From contig JALGQZ010000003.1 of NCBI GenBank assembly GCA_023105745.1, positions 47,200,196 to 47,264,195 on the forward strand: DNA of 64,000 nucleotides, in the 5' to 3' direction. Below the pieces are notes generated by a model, which worked only from the letters and a program-made list of their open reading frames with translations, made no database searches and was not told where the DNA came from. Source of the DNA: Austropuccinia psidii. Taxonomy: Eukaryota; Basidiomycota; Pucciniomycetes; Pucciniales; Sphaerophragmiaceae. This document shows positions 33,618 to 45,377 of this stretch, in pieces. Position 1 is the first letter of the stretch; every line of letters starts with the position of its first letter. The position numbers and the translations under genes were made by a program.

Positions 33618-35700
33618 AAGAGGTTCAAAATACTTCATCAAATAAGGAGGTGGACTCAGAAGTAGAACTAATACCACAAAAAGGAAAAGAAAGGGAAAAA
33701 TACCTAGTGGAACAGAATCCACACAAAGAAGTGATATATCCCAGAGGCAAGTCCCTGAAATGCCCATCATATCTGAGCCTGAATTGGAACTAAGTATGAG
33801 TCATTCAAAAAAAGACAGCTTACATTTTAAGGGCTTGGATAGAAATCTAGAAAAGCCAGTGCAAACAGTATTACACATTCTACAAGGACAAATACTGGGA
33901 AATGATACCACAAATCCATCAAGGAGTGATGAAATCCCATAAAATCCTCAAACTATTCATAAAAGAGGATGAAGTAGTGAAATGATCCATTGGATGGAAT
34001 CCAATATTCTCCAAACCTCAAATCAAAACAAAAAGATTGGCACAAAAAAAGAGTGAGGCAAGCAAGGAAGAAGTACAATCAGCTTCCACAAGAAAGCCAC
34101 AAGCCAAACAACCTCTTCAAGAGGGTAATACAAACAAGAGAAAGAACTGGAAGAAACCATAATCCCCAGTTTCAGGATCCAAATAATCCACAAAGATGCC
34201 ATGTGTAATGTCTTCAACATGGCCAGAACCTTGATGGAATTCAAGGACAAAGAGTAACAAAGAATGAAAAAACCATCTTTCCTAAAGAAATAGCTTTTTC
34301 TCTTGATGTTTTAAGTACTTGAACATGAATCAAAAGTAGTATATCAACCTTGTAAGGCATCGAAGAAAGTATATTATCACCAAAAGAGATAAGTTATAGT
34401 ATGTTATATTTAAGCTAAATTGTGGTACAGAATAGAAGAGAAAGAGAAAATTCTAAATGTATGGTTGTAAATAATAAACCAAAAAATTCAATTAACAATA
34501 CTCAAAGATCAATACAAGGACAAGGAGAATTGTATAAATAAATGAAGGATATTAAAGAAAAAACATTGAAAAAAAATCATGACCAAAGTATTGACAATGA
34601 AACAGAAGAAATTGAATATATTATCCATTTCTGTTGAGAAGTTTGAAGAAAAGACTTTATCACACCAAAAACTACTTCTGGACAATTTAAAAAAGAGTTA
34701 TGAAGCAAGAATGAATCTTAAAGTTGATATTTAAGATGAAATCAGACTTCTTACTGAAAAAATTGATAAAATAAATGAGGATAAGTTCAATATTCCAAGG
34801 CTATAAACCCCATTTTCCTGCATAAGAAGTCTACTTAAGCCATAAGAGGAAATAACAATTAACTTCATGTCAGACTTAAGTAATAAAAACAAAAATCAAG
34901 TATTAATGAAAGAAGCACCTCAACTTGAAGAATGGAAATTATTTACAGGTAAAGGTGGATATAAAAACCTGTCATTAATTATGACCATTGACATGTTTCA
35001 AGAAAATTATGCCATGGCAGATGAATTAATCACTTAAAGATTCCATTAAATTTTTGAGAATTCTGAAAAAGGATGGTATTATGGAATAAGACAAGAAAAT
35101 GGCAAACATACCTGGTCTTGGGGAGAAATGAAATAATCACCAAGTTGTAAAACAATTCCTGGAGGTATAAGATAGAAAATGCATTTGAAAACTCATGATT
35201 TTACCCAGAGAAAGAAAAACTTTTAGCTTGGCTCTCAAAACAAGTTAAAAGATTGAATTAATTATATCCAGAAATTTCACAAGCAATGGTTCATATTAAA
35301 ATACACAAGGATTGTGAAGGAGAATGGGAAAATTCCCTAAGGATCAGCTTTATGGAACCATGTTCCACAGAAGAATACATCAATGCACTAGAGGAAATTG
35401 TGACAAGAGCCAAAATTGGCAGAAAATAGAAAAAAATTCATTAATAAGTAAAAGCCAAAAGAACCATTCAAATCCAATAGCAACAATCAGCAAAGAAGCT
35501 ACAATAAATGCTATAAACTAAATTGTGGAAAAAGAAGACCACAATGACAAAGAAGGAGAATAGAATTCTGAAAGATCTACTTAAGAGTCAGAGATCTCTG
35601 CAAGTGATGAAATCAACATAATAAATGCACAAATTGATAATATTGATTTAATATATGAAGTGCTATATTTAAACTCAAATTTACTACAAATTGGAACATC
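33618..35700 (+). pseudogene. gag: Gag (element E)
   Basis: Follows the expected splice acceptor. It starts with the frame EVQNTSSNKEVDSEVELIPQKG, shared with D, then degenerates. The capsid-like part is recognisable at about 34910-35400 (FTGKGGYKNLSLIMTIDMFQ, GWYYGIRQENGKHTWSW). The zinc knuckle is gone: a deletion of about 54 bp relative to D at about 35510-35530 removes most of it. Stops appear in every 20-60 codons. Confidence 0.75.
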
Positions 35701-36230
35701 TTACACATTTCCTAAAATATAGAAGATTCTGCATTACATAGAACCAAAACTTCAAAAGGAATGAGCTATACAGCTGGGAAATCAATTGTAAGTGCTGTTA
35801 TGCTAAACAATTAAGAGTCATAAATTAATCTTGACAAAGGTGCATACTGCACATGTGTTAGAAAAAACTATGTAAACCCACTTATACCAGGTTGGGAAGA
35901 CAAAGTCATACAAATACAAGGGGTAAATTTAGTAGTTCAAGTGAAAGCATGAAGCCCCCTAGAATAATTGACTTAAAATTAATTTTTTCCACATACTTCT
36001 CAATGTATGAGAATTAAAGTAGAATTTCTGGTAATGGATAACTGCACCAGTAACCATCTCATACTTGGAAATGATTACTCATCAATCTATGGCATAGATA
36101 TCTTTAATAACAAAGATGAATATTTTACAGTAAGTGAAAATAAAAGGCCAAAATTTGGCTTTTTGAAGTACAAATAAAAAATTAATCTTATAAAAAATGT
36201 AGAGGAAACCTCAGAAAAACACTTATTTAA
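35701..36230 (+). pseudogene. pol: Aspartic protease (element E)
   Basis: Aligned with D 53000-53444. The active-site triad reads LDKGAYCTC (near 35825-35855) where D has LDTGAYCTC, so Thr to Lys abolishes the DTG motif. Later FVVMDN-like and YGIDIFN segments are still visible. Confidence 0.72.
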
Positions 36231-37270
36231 AAGTGACCAACTGATAAAGGCAGAATTCAATCAATAATCAACAGAAAAAAGGAAAGCAAAATTGATTGAT
36301 CTCTTATAAAAGTACAAACATGCCTTTGAAACTGGCAAAAAACTACTGATTGCTTTTATTGGAAATGAGGTAGACATTATTTTAAATGTAGAAAATTCTT
36401 ATCCATCCATGTTAAGAAGACCAGCTTATCCATCCAGCCCAAGAGCTAGTGACTCTCTAGAAGTAAAAGTTGAAGAATTAATGGAATTAGGGGTTTTAAT
36501 AAAATTGGGACTTAATTAACATGTAGAGGTGATTACACCTGTTACTATATCCTGGAATAATGGTATATAAAGATGGTAGGGGATCTTGAAGCTTTAAATA
36601 CCTATACAATCCCTGATGGATATCTAATACCTAGAATCCATGAGACATTAACACAATTTTTAAAAGCTAAGTTTATCACAGGTATGGATGTTCTAAAAGG
36701 TCTCAATCAAAATTTATTCACAGAAGATTCCAGGAAGCTACTGTGAATAACAGTCGACTGGGCCATATATGAATACCTAAGAATTCCTTTTGGTATAAAA
36801 AATTACCCTTACCATTATCAATGAAGGATGAATACGATATTCACTGAAGAACTATCAGAAGGATGGCTGATTATCTACATTGATGATATCATAGTTCATG
36901 AAGAAACTTGGGAAAACCACCTGATAAGACTTAATAGAGTCTTAAAAATAATAAAAGTAACTATGAAAATTTCTCTGAAAAAAGTGACATTTTCCATATA
37001 GTGAACTAAAAGAACTAGGACATGTTATATCTGCAATAAGTTTGGGCATAGAAAAATATACATTAGCAGAAATACTACTGAAATAAATGTCCCAAACCAA
37101 AGAACAAAATGCAATCATTAGTAGAATTGTATTGATACTAAATACAACACATAAAACACTTTTTGAAAATTGCAAAATATCTGTATAAAATCTGTGATCA
37201 GCAGACAGTATATGAAATGATGTAAGAAAGAGTAAAAGAATTTGAGGAACTGAAAAAGTCCTTCAAAAAT
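36231..37270 (+). pseudogene. pol: Reverse transcriptase (element E)
   Basis: Motif A (ITGMDVLKG, about 36676-36705) keeps its Asp and the YIDD box is present at about 36870-36890. Frames are broken repeatedly, for example a stop just before the conserved HVEVITPVT segment near 36520 and a decayed MPFGIKN region near 36790. Confidence 0.78.
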
Positions 37271-37900
37271 TCCCCTTTCCTCTTAATTCCACATTGTAAA
37301 TTATGTTTCAAGATGTAAATTGATTTTTTTGAGAAGGATTAGGTACAGAACTACACCAAAAACAAATTATCAAAGATAAATCTGTTGAAGGGCTAATTTG
37401 CTTCATTTCAAGACAGATTAAGCCAACAGAAGCAAGGTGAGGAGAAAGCCAAATGGAACTCCTTTTCCTATTGTAGGCTGTAGAAAGAATGTATTATTAC
37501 TTGGATGGAACAGTCTTTTATGTCATTACAGACTGTGATGTTGTAAAATCATTATCAAACATGAAGACACCAAAAAGAAATATGCTGAGATGGCAGATTC
37601 CTATCCAAGAATATAGAGGAAATATGACAATAGCTCACTAATCTGGAAATATTAATATATATTCAGATGGTTTTAGAATATAGGCTCCAGAAAATACATC
37701 TGAACAACCACCAGGGGTACCACATGAAGAAAATCATGAAGAAGGAATATGTTTCACACACATTGGAACAGAACTCTGTAACCAAGTAACACAGAGCTAT
37801 AAGATGAAACAAATTGCCATATTTTATGCCAAATCTTGATGAAAGACTGTAAAGACTCATCAGTATCTTCCAAAATAAATGATGTAAGCAAAAACACCTA
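37271..37900 (+). pseudogene. pol: RNase H (element E)
   Basis: Homologous to D 56408-57022: a VIDFFEKD-like start replaces YIDACGEG, then [12 protein letters not shown] (about 37408-37440) and a [11 protein letters not shown] segment (about 37520-37550). Multiple stops. Confidence 0.72.
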
Positions 37901-39054
37901 TTAGGAAGGAAGATTTCATCCCCTTGATGAAATTATCTATCATAGAGATAGGAATACAGGTTTTATGACCCTGAAAGATAGAAGTTTGATAAACAATATA
38001 CTACATGAACTTCATCATAGTGTTGTTTCTGGAAATCTCTCAGAAGACAGGAAACTGGAAAGGGTGAAAACGTGCTCCTAATAGTAAAATTGAATAAAGG
38101 ATGCTTCATAATATTGCCAAACTTGTGACAGATTCCAGAATGAAAACAGCAACACAGGTAACAAATTTGAAATGATGATTAAAATCCTAGACAAAAATCC
38201 CTATGGGAAGTATTTCATATGAATATTGTAACAGTTCTACCCCCAGGAGGATTCAGAAGTTTCAACGCATGCCTAGTATCAGTTGACAGGTACCGACAAA
38301 CCCCAATAGTCTTGCCATTTCAAAAATTTGACAAACCTATGCACAAAGCCATAAGGATATGGAATAGAGTCATTATCAATAAAGGTTTATTCCAGAATAT
38401 CATTAGTGATAGAGACCCTAAATTAACTTCAGCTCTATGGACAAATCTACATAATCTTTTTTACACAAAATTCTCATTCTCAATAGCCTAACACCCTCAG
38501 ACTTCTGGACTAGCAGAAAGAATAATAAAAACTCTAGAAGACATGATCAAACGATTCTGTGCTTATGGCCTAGAATTGAAATACTCTAATGGTTTTACCC
38601 ACAATTAGTGCACCCTAATACAAGCTCTCAAACTGGCATATAAGACATAAATGAATTCATCAACTGGTAAAAATGCTTCAATGCTGGGAAAAGGTTGGAA
38701 CCCAAGACTAACTTATGACACTCTAAAAAAGGACTCATTCAATATAAATTCAACAGAAAGTGGTTTTAAGAGGATTGTTCACAAGGAAAGACATCATGCA
38801 AATAGATGTGTGTAAGATTCTTTCAAATATGCAAAAGAAAGATGGGACAAAAATCACAAACCACCTTATTTTGAAGGAGGAGACTTAGTCTTAGTATCAA
38901 CTTTACACTTTAACAAAATGAATAGACCAAGTTAACTACAGTATTCCTTTGCAGAACGTTTTATGATAAAAGCTCTACATGGCCCTAATTCTGTGTAACT
39001 ACAGTTAACAGGTGAATTAATGGATAAAGACCCAGATTTCCCTGTGAGTCTAAT
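37901..39054 (+). pseudogene. pol: Integrase (element E), interrupted by element C
   Basis: ORF 38219-38491 is the best piece: VTVLPPGGFRSFNACLVSVD, then [20 protein letters not shown] with the second catalytic Asp. The catalytic Glu region (LAERIIKTLED) lies at about 38505-38545. The GPF/Y segment at about 38945-39000 is decayed. The frame breaks at 39054, where element C inserted, and the coding resumes at 62686. Confidence 0.8.
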
Positions 39055-40492
39055 TGTCAGCCTGTGACTCGAAACCAGAGCACAAGCATGACAGCCAGAT
39101 ACCATAAATCAATGGTATAGCCAAGATACCACCAAAACATGGAGCTGAGCCAAATCAGCTCAAGAGGTATCAAAAGAGAGAGGAAACCTACCCCTTTGCA
39201 AATATATAAGTCCCAACACCATAGGACAAAGAATAACAAAGTTATTCCTGCTCAAAGTTATTGCTGAGCATAAACCTTAAATTTCACCTCTCATCTGAAA
39301 TACACAGTAAGAGCCCTAACACCATCAAATGGGTATTCACAATGACACTCTACCTCAGGGCTATCCAATGGTACCAGCCAAACTGAGCTAGCACCAGTAT
39401 TACTGCCATTATGGCCCAATTCAGACCAAATAAGGGTGAATAAAATATTTACCTCTCATCTAACTTCTACAGTTTGAGTGTGAGATACCTAAAGTGGGGT
39501 CTTTATTGAAAGGGAACAATCAGGGCTATCTGATGGTGCCATTCATTTCCCCATATATAATATAGAAAAAAAGTTATAAGGCAAACACGCCCAATACATC
39601 TTTTGCCCAAAACCAGGCATATGTACAAAAATCATGTACATGGGATAACTTTGCCATATTTGATGATAGCCATATCAAATGAGGTACCATTGTGTAGACC
39701 ACATACAGGGCTACACAATGAGCCAAATTTGAGGTTGATATCTCAAAAAACTGACAACTTTATGGCTGTTTTAAGGTCAAAATCCCATGGTTTGGCCAAT
39801 ACAGCCTTCCCATGGGATAATATCCCATAACCCTGATTATGAGGTTTCAAAAGTACAAAGAAGCTTGTTTTTAATTCAACACCTCATATTTCATACAATA
39901 CTGGGGTCCCATACAGGTTCTGTACAGAATTCTATGCCTCATACACATCAGAATCAAGCTGTGTGGTCCCCAGATGAAAATTTTCACCCTGTATTGGTGA
40001 AAACTGCCAAGAAGTGGTTTCAAAACCACATCTGAGCCCAATACAGGCTATACAGGCCTCTTTTAAGCCACAAGCCTGTCCTGGAGAATGAAATATCTTC
40101 ACTTCCTCCATGTGAAAAGGTCTAGCAGCCTTTTCACCCCATTTCAGGATAAAAAGAGGCCTTTTCACTGCCAGAAAAGGAATCCCCATCTATCTCTTGA
40201 GTTCTTACGTAGTAAAACTGTCAGAAACAGTTCTACTCTTGGAAAAATAATCAGGTATACTTCAAAATTAAGTATTGTAGTCTTTATTAATGTAATTCAA
40301 CAGGTAAAGCTTCACCCAGGGCTTTCAAAAGCGCTCACCACCACTATTCTACAAATAGTAAAGCCCTTTATTTTAATTATAAACTCTTATTAATAAGAAT
40401 ACTCATATTTTGAACCTTTTATCACCATGTCACAGTCATAGTGGAAGTTGTAAATATCTTAATTACTACCTCATCATAGACTCAGCCTGACA
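39055..40492 (+). repeat. 5' LTR of element C
   Basis: 1438 bp, TGTCAGCCTGTGACTCG ... ACTCAGCCTGACA. A TATA-like AATATATAAGTCCC lies at 39201-39214. A stem TTTTCACC/GGTGAAAA is near 39980-40005 and the 17-bp palindrome is at 39812-39828. Confidence 0.95.
39812..39828. repeat. 17-bp palindrome in G1 LTR
   Basis: ATGGGATAATATCCCAT, 8-bp arms. Same site as 11323-11339 and 62002-62018. Confidence 0.75.
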
Positions 40493-40512
40493 TTTTGGGC
40501 TCCTGGCCGTGC
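40493..40512 (+). other. Primer-binding-site region, element C
   Basis: TTTTGGGCTCCTGGCCGTGC directly after the LTR. Related to, but slightly changed from, the A and D versions. Confidence 0.65.
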
Positions 40513-41061
40513 TTTTTTGATCTTTTTGGACCTTACAAGTGAGTTTTTTCACTTCTTTTTCTTTATTCTAACATTTTGTTTCATCTTTTAGGCTTAATAA
40601 CTCTTAAAAGAAATATAACACATATCTTATTATATGTTTCTGAGTAGTATATGTCTTATACCAAGTCTTATTATTAATATTAATATGTGGTTAAATAACC
40701 ATAAACTCTTATTTTTGGCATGTTTTCCAAATTCTTAATTAATTGAGGATACCTCTTACTGTGAAATCAACAGTTGAGATGTGGTGAGGTATATTGTTAA
40801 TTCAATTATCCTCTTATACAAACCACTGTGTACAGATTATACTTGCTAATTACGAGTAAGTCTGTGAGATACTGGTACACAAACAGTATATCAGCCATCT
40901 GTAAGCTGTAATTCTGACGGGGAGTTGTTGATTCAATTGCACTGTTATTATACAGGGCATATTGTAGTAAAATACAAGCCCAGAGGCCATTCTTAGACTT
41001 TCAAACAGCATCTTAAGAAGTCTTAACTGACATTGAAGCCCTCTTTTGCTGTTTGATTCAG
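40513..41061 (+). other. 5' leader of element C
   Basis: About 550 bases with no ORF, homologous to A 10085-10640. It ends in TTTGATTCAG (41052-41061), a plausible splice acceptor immediately before the conserved leader frame. Confidence 0.55.
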
Positions 41062-41355
41062 TGGAGGAAAACTACATGCCACTAGAAACCCAGTCACAGG
41101 CCAACACACCAGTGACAGAACCAGAGGGCAGCAAGGGAGAAGGAAAGAGGAACAATGAAGGCTTTATCAAAGCAAAGAAGTGGACACCCATTGCCACCCA
41201 AAGTAGTAGAAAACCACATAACTCTCCTTCAATACAAGGTAAACCAACCTTAACCACTTGTACAGGGAAGATTAAAATAATTAACCCAGTTGTAACCTCT
41301 AAAGGTAAATTTCCCAAATCAGCAGACAACAAATCTGTACAAGGCACAGTCAAAA
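41062..41355 (+). CDS. gag: Gag leader exon (element C)
   Basis: 98 codons open without interruption: VEENYMPLETQSQANTPVTE, EGSKGEGKRNNEG, KKWTPIATQSSRKP, ending GTVK. Hydrophilic, rich in Lys, Thr and Pro, no known domain. No ATG in a sensible place: the frame opens after an AG acceptor and closes at a GTAAAT donor. It is the same in element A apart from one stop. In unspliced RNA the frame would end at TGA 41400-41402. Confidence 0.7.
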
Positions 41356-41423
41356 GTAAATACCCTAAGAACATAAAGTTTTTGACTGCTTCCAAACACT
41401 GATATGTCACCTGTACACCTCAG
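41356..41423 (+). other. Spliceosomal intron in G1 gag (element C)
   Basis: 68 bases with donor GTAAAT, branch-like CTGAT at 41399-41403 (20 bases before the end) and acceptor ACCTCAG. Removing it joins GTVK to the frame KTLASKGTRQRTEKACLEAE, which is open in both A and C. Size and signals are typical for a basidiomycete intron. Confidence 0.78.
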
Positions 41424-42916
41424 AGACCTTGGCTTCCAAAGGAACCAGACAGAGGACAGAGAAAGCTTGTCTAGAAGCAGAAGACCTGGAAGAGGACACC
41501 TCGGAAACAGTGGTGGATGTCAAGAAAATGAGGGAGATAATACCAACCCTGCCATTCACACTCCAATTCAACAGGAACCTCAAACCAGAGGACTCAAAGG
41601 ATATGATCAAGTTCTTCAGCTCCATCAACTCCTCAAAGATTTATTTCAATGGAGCATTGACGACAAGAGGTTCAACCTAGCATCTCACTGGGAAGAACTT
41701 GGAGAAAGTTGCCAGAAGATCTGTCTCAGAAAGATAGACTTCAAAGACCTTATGATAATCACCAAAGGTTGGAATCCCACCAGGAAGTTCAGACTCCTGG
41801 AGGTGAGGGAAAACAGGATAAGGGAGAATAAAGCCACTATCCAAGCTATAGAAGAACAGCTAACCCAGAAAGGGCACACTCATATTCCTTCAGGCTCACA
41901 GGGAGCAGGCCAAATAAGCTCTCCAGTGGCTTCACACAATTCAGAAACCAACAGATCAGTTTCCAAGAGTCACCATTCTTCACAATTCCAGGAAGCTTCC
42001 AGGAGAAGACAAGGATACAAGGGCAAAAACAAGACCTCTTTTCACCAAAGGCAGAGAGAGTCAGACCCAATGATCCAGAAACTGTTGGACTTGGTGAAAG
42101 AAGTACACAAGAGCCAGAAGTATTGTAAATAGCTCCAGAATCAATAGTCCCCTTAATAGAAATATTACCCCCACTCAGACTGAACATAATAATGTCTCAC
42201 CTTAGAGTACCTTAAACAGTGATGTACTGTGGTTACAAATGTCCCAATATGCTGAGCAAACTCAAAATTAGTTTGCAGAACTTGAAGCAAGCCATGAGAG
42301 GATGAAAAAATTAACAGCCTCCATGGATAAAATTGTTAAAACTCTGCAAGAAAGACATTCTCAATTGAGAAAAGCCTCTGAAGAAGCCAACAACAGACTG
42401 AATATAATCTTTGAAGAACAACACCATAGCAGAAGGGACAGGTATTGTCTGTATCAACACCTAAACAAATTGTTTAGTGTGTATCATAACATGAAGCCCC
42501 AACCACAAGGCCATGTTATGGATAATCCATATCATCAAGATGACATCAAACCAGATGCCATGTTGATGAATAAGACAAGATCTCCATCACAATACCAGGA
42601 TGGAGATAATATGTCTTATTCTGAAAAGGAAGCCTTGAAACAGCTTCCTGAGGCCTCAAACTGGCCCAAATTCTCTGGATCAGGAGAATATGATCATATG
42701 GAACTCATAGATTATATTGATGGACTCTTCATTGATGTACCAAGCATACCAGACTACTGGATCACTGCTAGATTGAATACTGCATTTAAAGGTCATGCAA
42801 GTATATGGTACACAGAAATGAAAGAAATCCATGGCAGAAGAAACTGGCCATGGTGGAAGAGTCAAATCATCCAAGAGTACAGTAATGGAACTTGGATATG
42901 GCAAAAGACCATGTAA
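41424..42916 (+). pseudogene. gag: Gag N-terminal and capsid-like part (element C)
   Basis: Exon 2 frame starts at 41426. A one-base deletion near 41604 (A has ATGGATCAAG, C has ATGATCAAG) shifts it. From there the frame reads DQVLQLHQLLKDLFQW ... RFNLASHWEELG to the TAG at 42130-42132. After another frame change, ORF 42302-42916 carries the coiled stretch (ERMKKLTASMDKIVKTLQER) and the capsid-like core (WPKFSGSGEYDHMELIDYID, NWPWWKSQIIQ). It ends at TAA 42914-42916, where A has a sense codon. Confidence 0.85.
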
Positions 42917-43660
42917 TTGGAGAATGACAAATACTCTGTGGACAAAGATCAATATGAGTGGTGTCTCAGACAGTCTAAAAGACTTAAAGCCATTGATCCT
43001 CAGATGAACATCCAAATGAGGAATCACAAACTTCTGACACATCTGTCAGGAGAACAAGAGCATGCATTCAAATGCATATGCAACCAAAATTGCACTCTAG
43101 ATGACATAGCCAACACCTTACAAGACATAAGGAAGAGGACTAATATAGGGAAATTCACCCCATATAGAAGCAGCAGTTTCAAAGAGAAACAACCACTCAG
43201 GGTAGAGTTTAAAGACAAACCCAGAGAAAGAGTGGCAGAAGTGGCTAAGAAGAAGAATTCTTGTCACAATTGTGGTTCAACAGACCACTATCCCAACAAC
43301 TGTCCAAAGGCAAAGAAAAAAGTCTATGCCATAGAGAAAGTCCCTGAGGAAGAACCTCCAACAGAGGATTCTGAATCAGACTCCACAAAATGTAAGGAAA
43401 AGAACTAAAATAGGAAAATTTAGGCAATATAGAAGCAGTAATTTCAAAGAGAAACAACCTTTCAGGGTAGAGTTTAAAGACAAACCCAAAGAAAGAGTGG
43501 CAAAAGTGGCTAAGAAGAAGAATTCTTGTCAAAATTGTGGTTCAACAGACCACTATGCAAACAACTGTCCAAAGGAAAAGAAAAAAGTCTATTCCATTGA
43601 GAAAGTCCCAGAAGAGGAAGCCCCAAAATAGGACTCTGACTCAGAATCTATGGGAGATGC
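42917..43660 (+). pseudogene. gag: Gag C-terminal part with duplicated zinc knuckle (element C)
   Basis: ORF 42917-43408 finishes the capsid-like domain (YEWCLRQSKRLKAIDPQMNI) and carries an intact CCHC knuckle, CHNCGSTDHYPNNC (about 43258-43300). A 265-bp tandem copy follows (43389-43653) with a second knuckle, CQNCGSTDHYANNC. The second copy contains a TAA right after its start and a TAG near 43629, so it is not translated in frame. Confidence 0.85.
43124..43653 (+). repeat. 265-bp tandem duplication covering the zinc knuckle
   Basis: First unit about 43124-43388, second about 43389-43653. TTGTCANAATTGTGGTTCAA occurs at 43261 and 43526, exactly 265 apart. At several differing sites the second unit agrees with element A (AAGGAAAAGAACTAA, AACCTTTCAGG, CCCAAAGAAAG) while the first does not. 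Confidence 0.88.
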
Positions 43661-44213
43661 CATCAGAGAACAATCTGATTAAAAGAAGGACCCAAGAGAA
43701 GAATTTCTAGTGGAATACCAAGAGGAAAACCCACTCGAAATACAGGACATACAGTTGGAAGCAGGCATGCCACAAGATACTGCCAACAAAAACTTGTGCA
43801 AAAACACACAAGATTCACAAACATTCCTGGTTACACCAACCACAGGAATGGCATACATACATGGAACAGCCACAAAAATCACCGTTTTTATTGACAATTC
43901 TCAACATCCATTGATCATTGACAGTGGAGCACATTGCTCCATAGTGGCCAGAAATTATCTGGACAACCACTTCCCAAACTTGGAAAACCAGCTCTTACCC
44001 AACAAGGCAAAGAACTTCAAGAGTGCATCAGGAAAGATGACTTCCATTGGGACAATTGTCAAACAGATAATTGTACCCCATAAGAAAGTTAACATCACAT
44101 GCAACCCAGAGTTTGTTGTGCTTGAGGATGTCAACATCCAAGGGTTTTTACTGGGAAAGGGTTATCAGAGGATATATGGAATAGATATTTACAATAGAAA
44201 AACAGGCATATAA
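43661..44213 (+). pseudogene. pol: Gag-pol linker and aspartic protease (element C)
   Basis: ORF 43710-44213: an acidic linker, then LVTPTTGMAYIHG and the active site LIIDSGAHCSIVARNYL, as in A. The domain is otherwise complete up to YGIDIYNRK, where a small deletion (about 44197-44213) shifts the frame into a stop. The protease would cut Gag-Pol into mature parts. Confidence 0.87.
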
Positions 44214-45374
44214 CCATTGGTACCAATAAAGAAAAGAAATTTTCACTTGATATATACCAAATATATGCCCAAGACCCTATTGCAGAATTACTGAATTAAT
44301 TCAGAGAAGGACAGTTTAGCCTTACCCTCACCAGTAAACAAAAACTAAGCTTACTGAAGATGCTCAGAAAGAATATACCAGCATTTTCCATTGGTGAAGA
44401 ACCATTGGGCAAAACTAGGGGCCATGATATAGAACTATATCTGGACGTGAAAAGACCGTACCCACCCACGCTCAGGAGACCTCCTTATCCAGCAAGTCTG
44501 GAAACCAGGAAAGAAATTGAAAAACATATCAATGAACTCCTGGCCATGGATGTTATCAGGAAAATTGGACAGACTGAAATAGTGGAAATTACCACTCCAG
44601 TACTGATCACCTGTCATGATGGAAAGTCTAGGCTGTGGAGATTTCAGAGCTCTGAATAATTACACCAAAGCTGACAGGTACCCTATACCCAGGATACCCC
44701 TTTCCCTAGAAAAACTGGCAAAAGGCAAATACAAAACCAAAATGGATTGTATGAAAGGCTTCCACCAGAATGAAGTTAAACCAAACTCCATGAAATTACT
44801 CAGAATTATATGTCATATGGGCATATATGGGTACACTAGGATGCCATTTGGCATCAAGAATGCACCAGCCCACTTCCAAAGGATGATGGACACCATATTT
44901 CAAGAAGAAATATTGGAAGGCTGGATGGTGGTATATATTGATGATATCATTATATACTCAGAGACATAGGAAGAACATGTACAATACATAGACAGAGTGC
45001 TAAGTGAATGTACACCCATCAATCTGAAAATTTCACTGAAAAACTGTAATTTTGGCCAACAAGAGCTATTAGCTCTAGGACATAAAGTCTCAGCTCTTAA
45101 TCTGGAAATTGACCAGAATAAAGTAGCAGCAGTACTGCAAAAGCCAGTAACAAGAAACATCAAAGAGATGCAATCTTTCCTTGGGTTTGGTATCTACTAT
45201 AGAAACCACATCAAAGATTTTGGCCACATAACAAGCAGTTTATACAAGTTATGTTCAAAAGATGTAGTTTTTGAAATTACCAAGGAAAGAAGGGATGCAT
45301 ATGAGAGAATCAAATATGAAATCACAAACGCACCTGTGCTCATCTTGCCTGACTTTTAACTACCATTCAAGTTA
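44214..45374 (+). pseudogene. pol: Reverse transcriptase (element C)
   Basis: Three overlapping pieces. ORF 44360-44659 covers RPYPPTLRRPPYPAS ... EIVEITTPVLIT. A two-base loss near 44634 (GGCTGTGGAG against A's GACTGTGTGGAG) moves to ORF 44616-44969, with motif A KMDCMKGFHQ (Asp intact), TRMPFGIKNAP and YIDD (about 44936-44947). It ends at TAG 44967-44969. ORF 44997-45359 holds the thumb-connection region (NFGQQELLALGHKVS, QSFLGFGIYYRNHIK) and ends at TAA 45357-45359. Confidence 0.9.
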
Positions 45375-45377
45375 TAA
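45375..45377 (+). other. In-frame TAA before RNase H, shared with element A
   Basis: LPFKL-TAA-IDAACSQGLG. Element A has TAA at the identical codon (2153-2155 on the minus strand). G2 element D has Tyr ([13 protein letters not shown]). Confidence 0.85.

Noticed and set aside
41404..41610. ATG at 41404 directly after the leader TGA as a start of Gag by reinitiation
   Set aside because: The frame it opens (MSPVHLRDLG) is not the conserved one up to 41604. The conserved frame is ASKGTRQRTEKA, reached by splicing. The stop-start spacing is a by-product of intron sequence.
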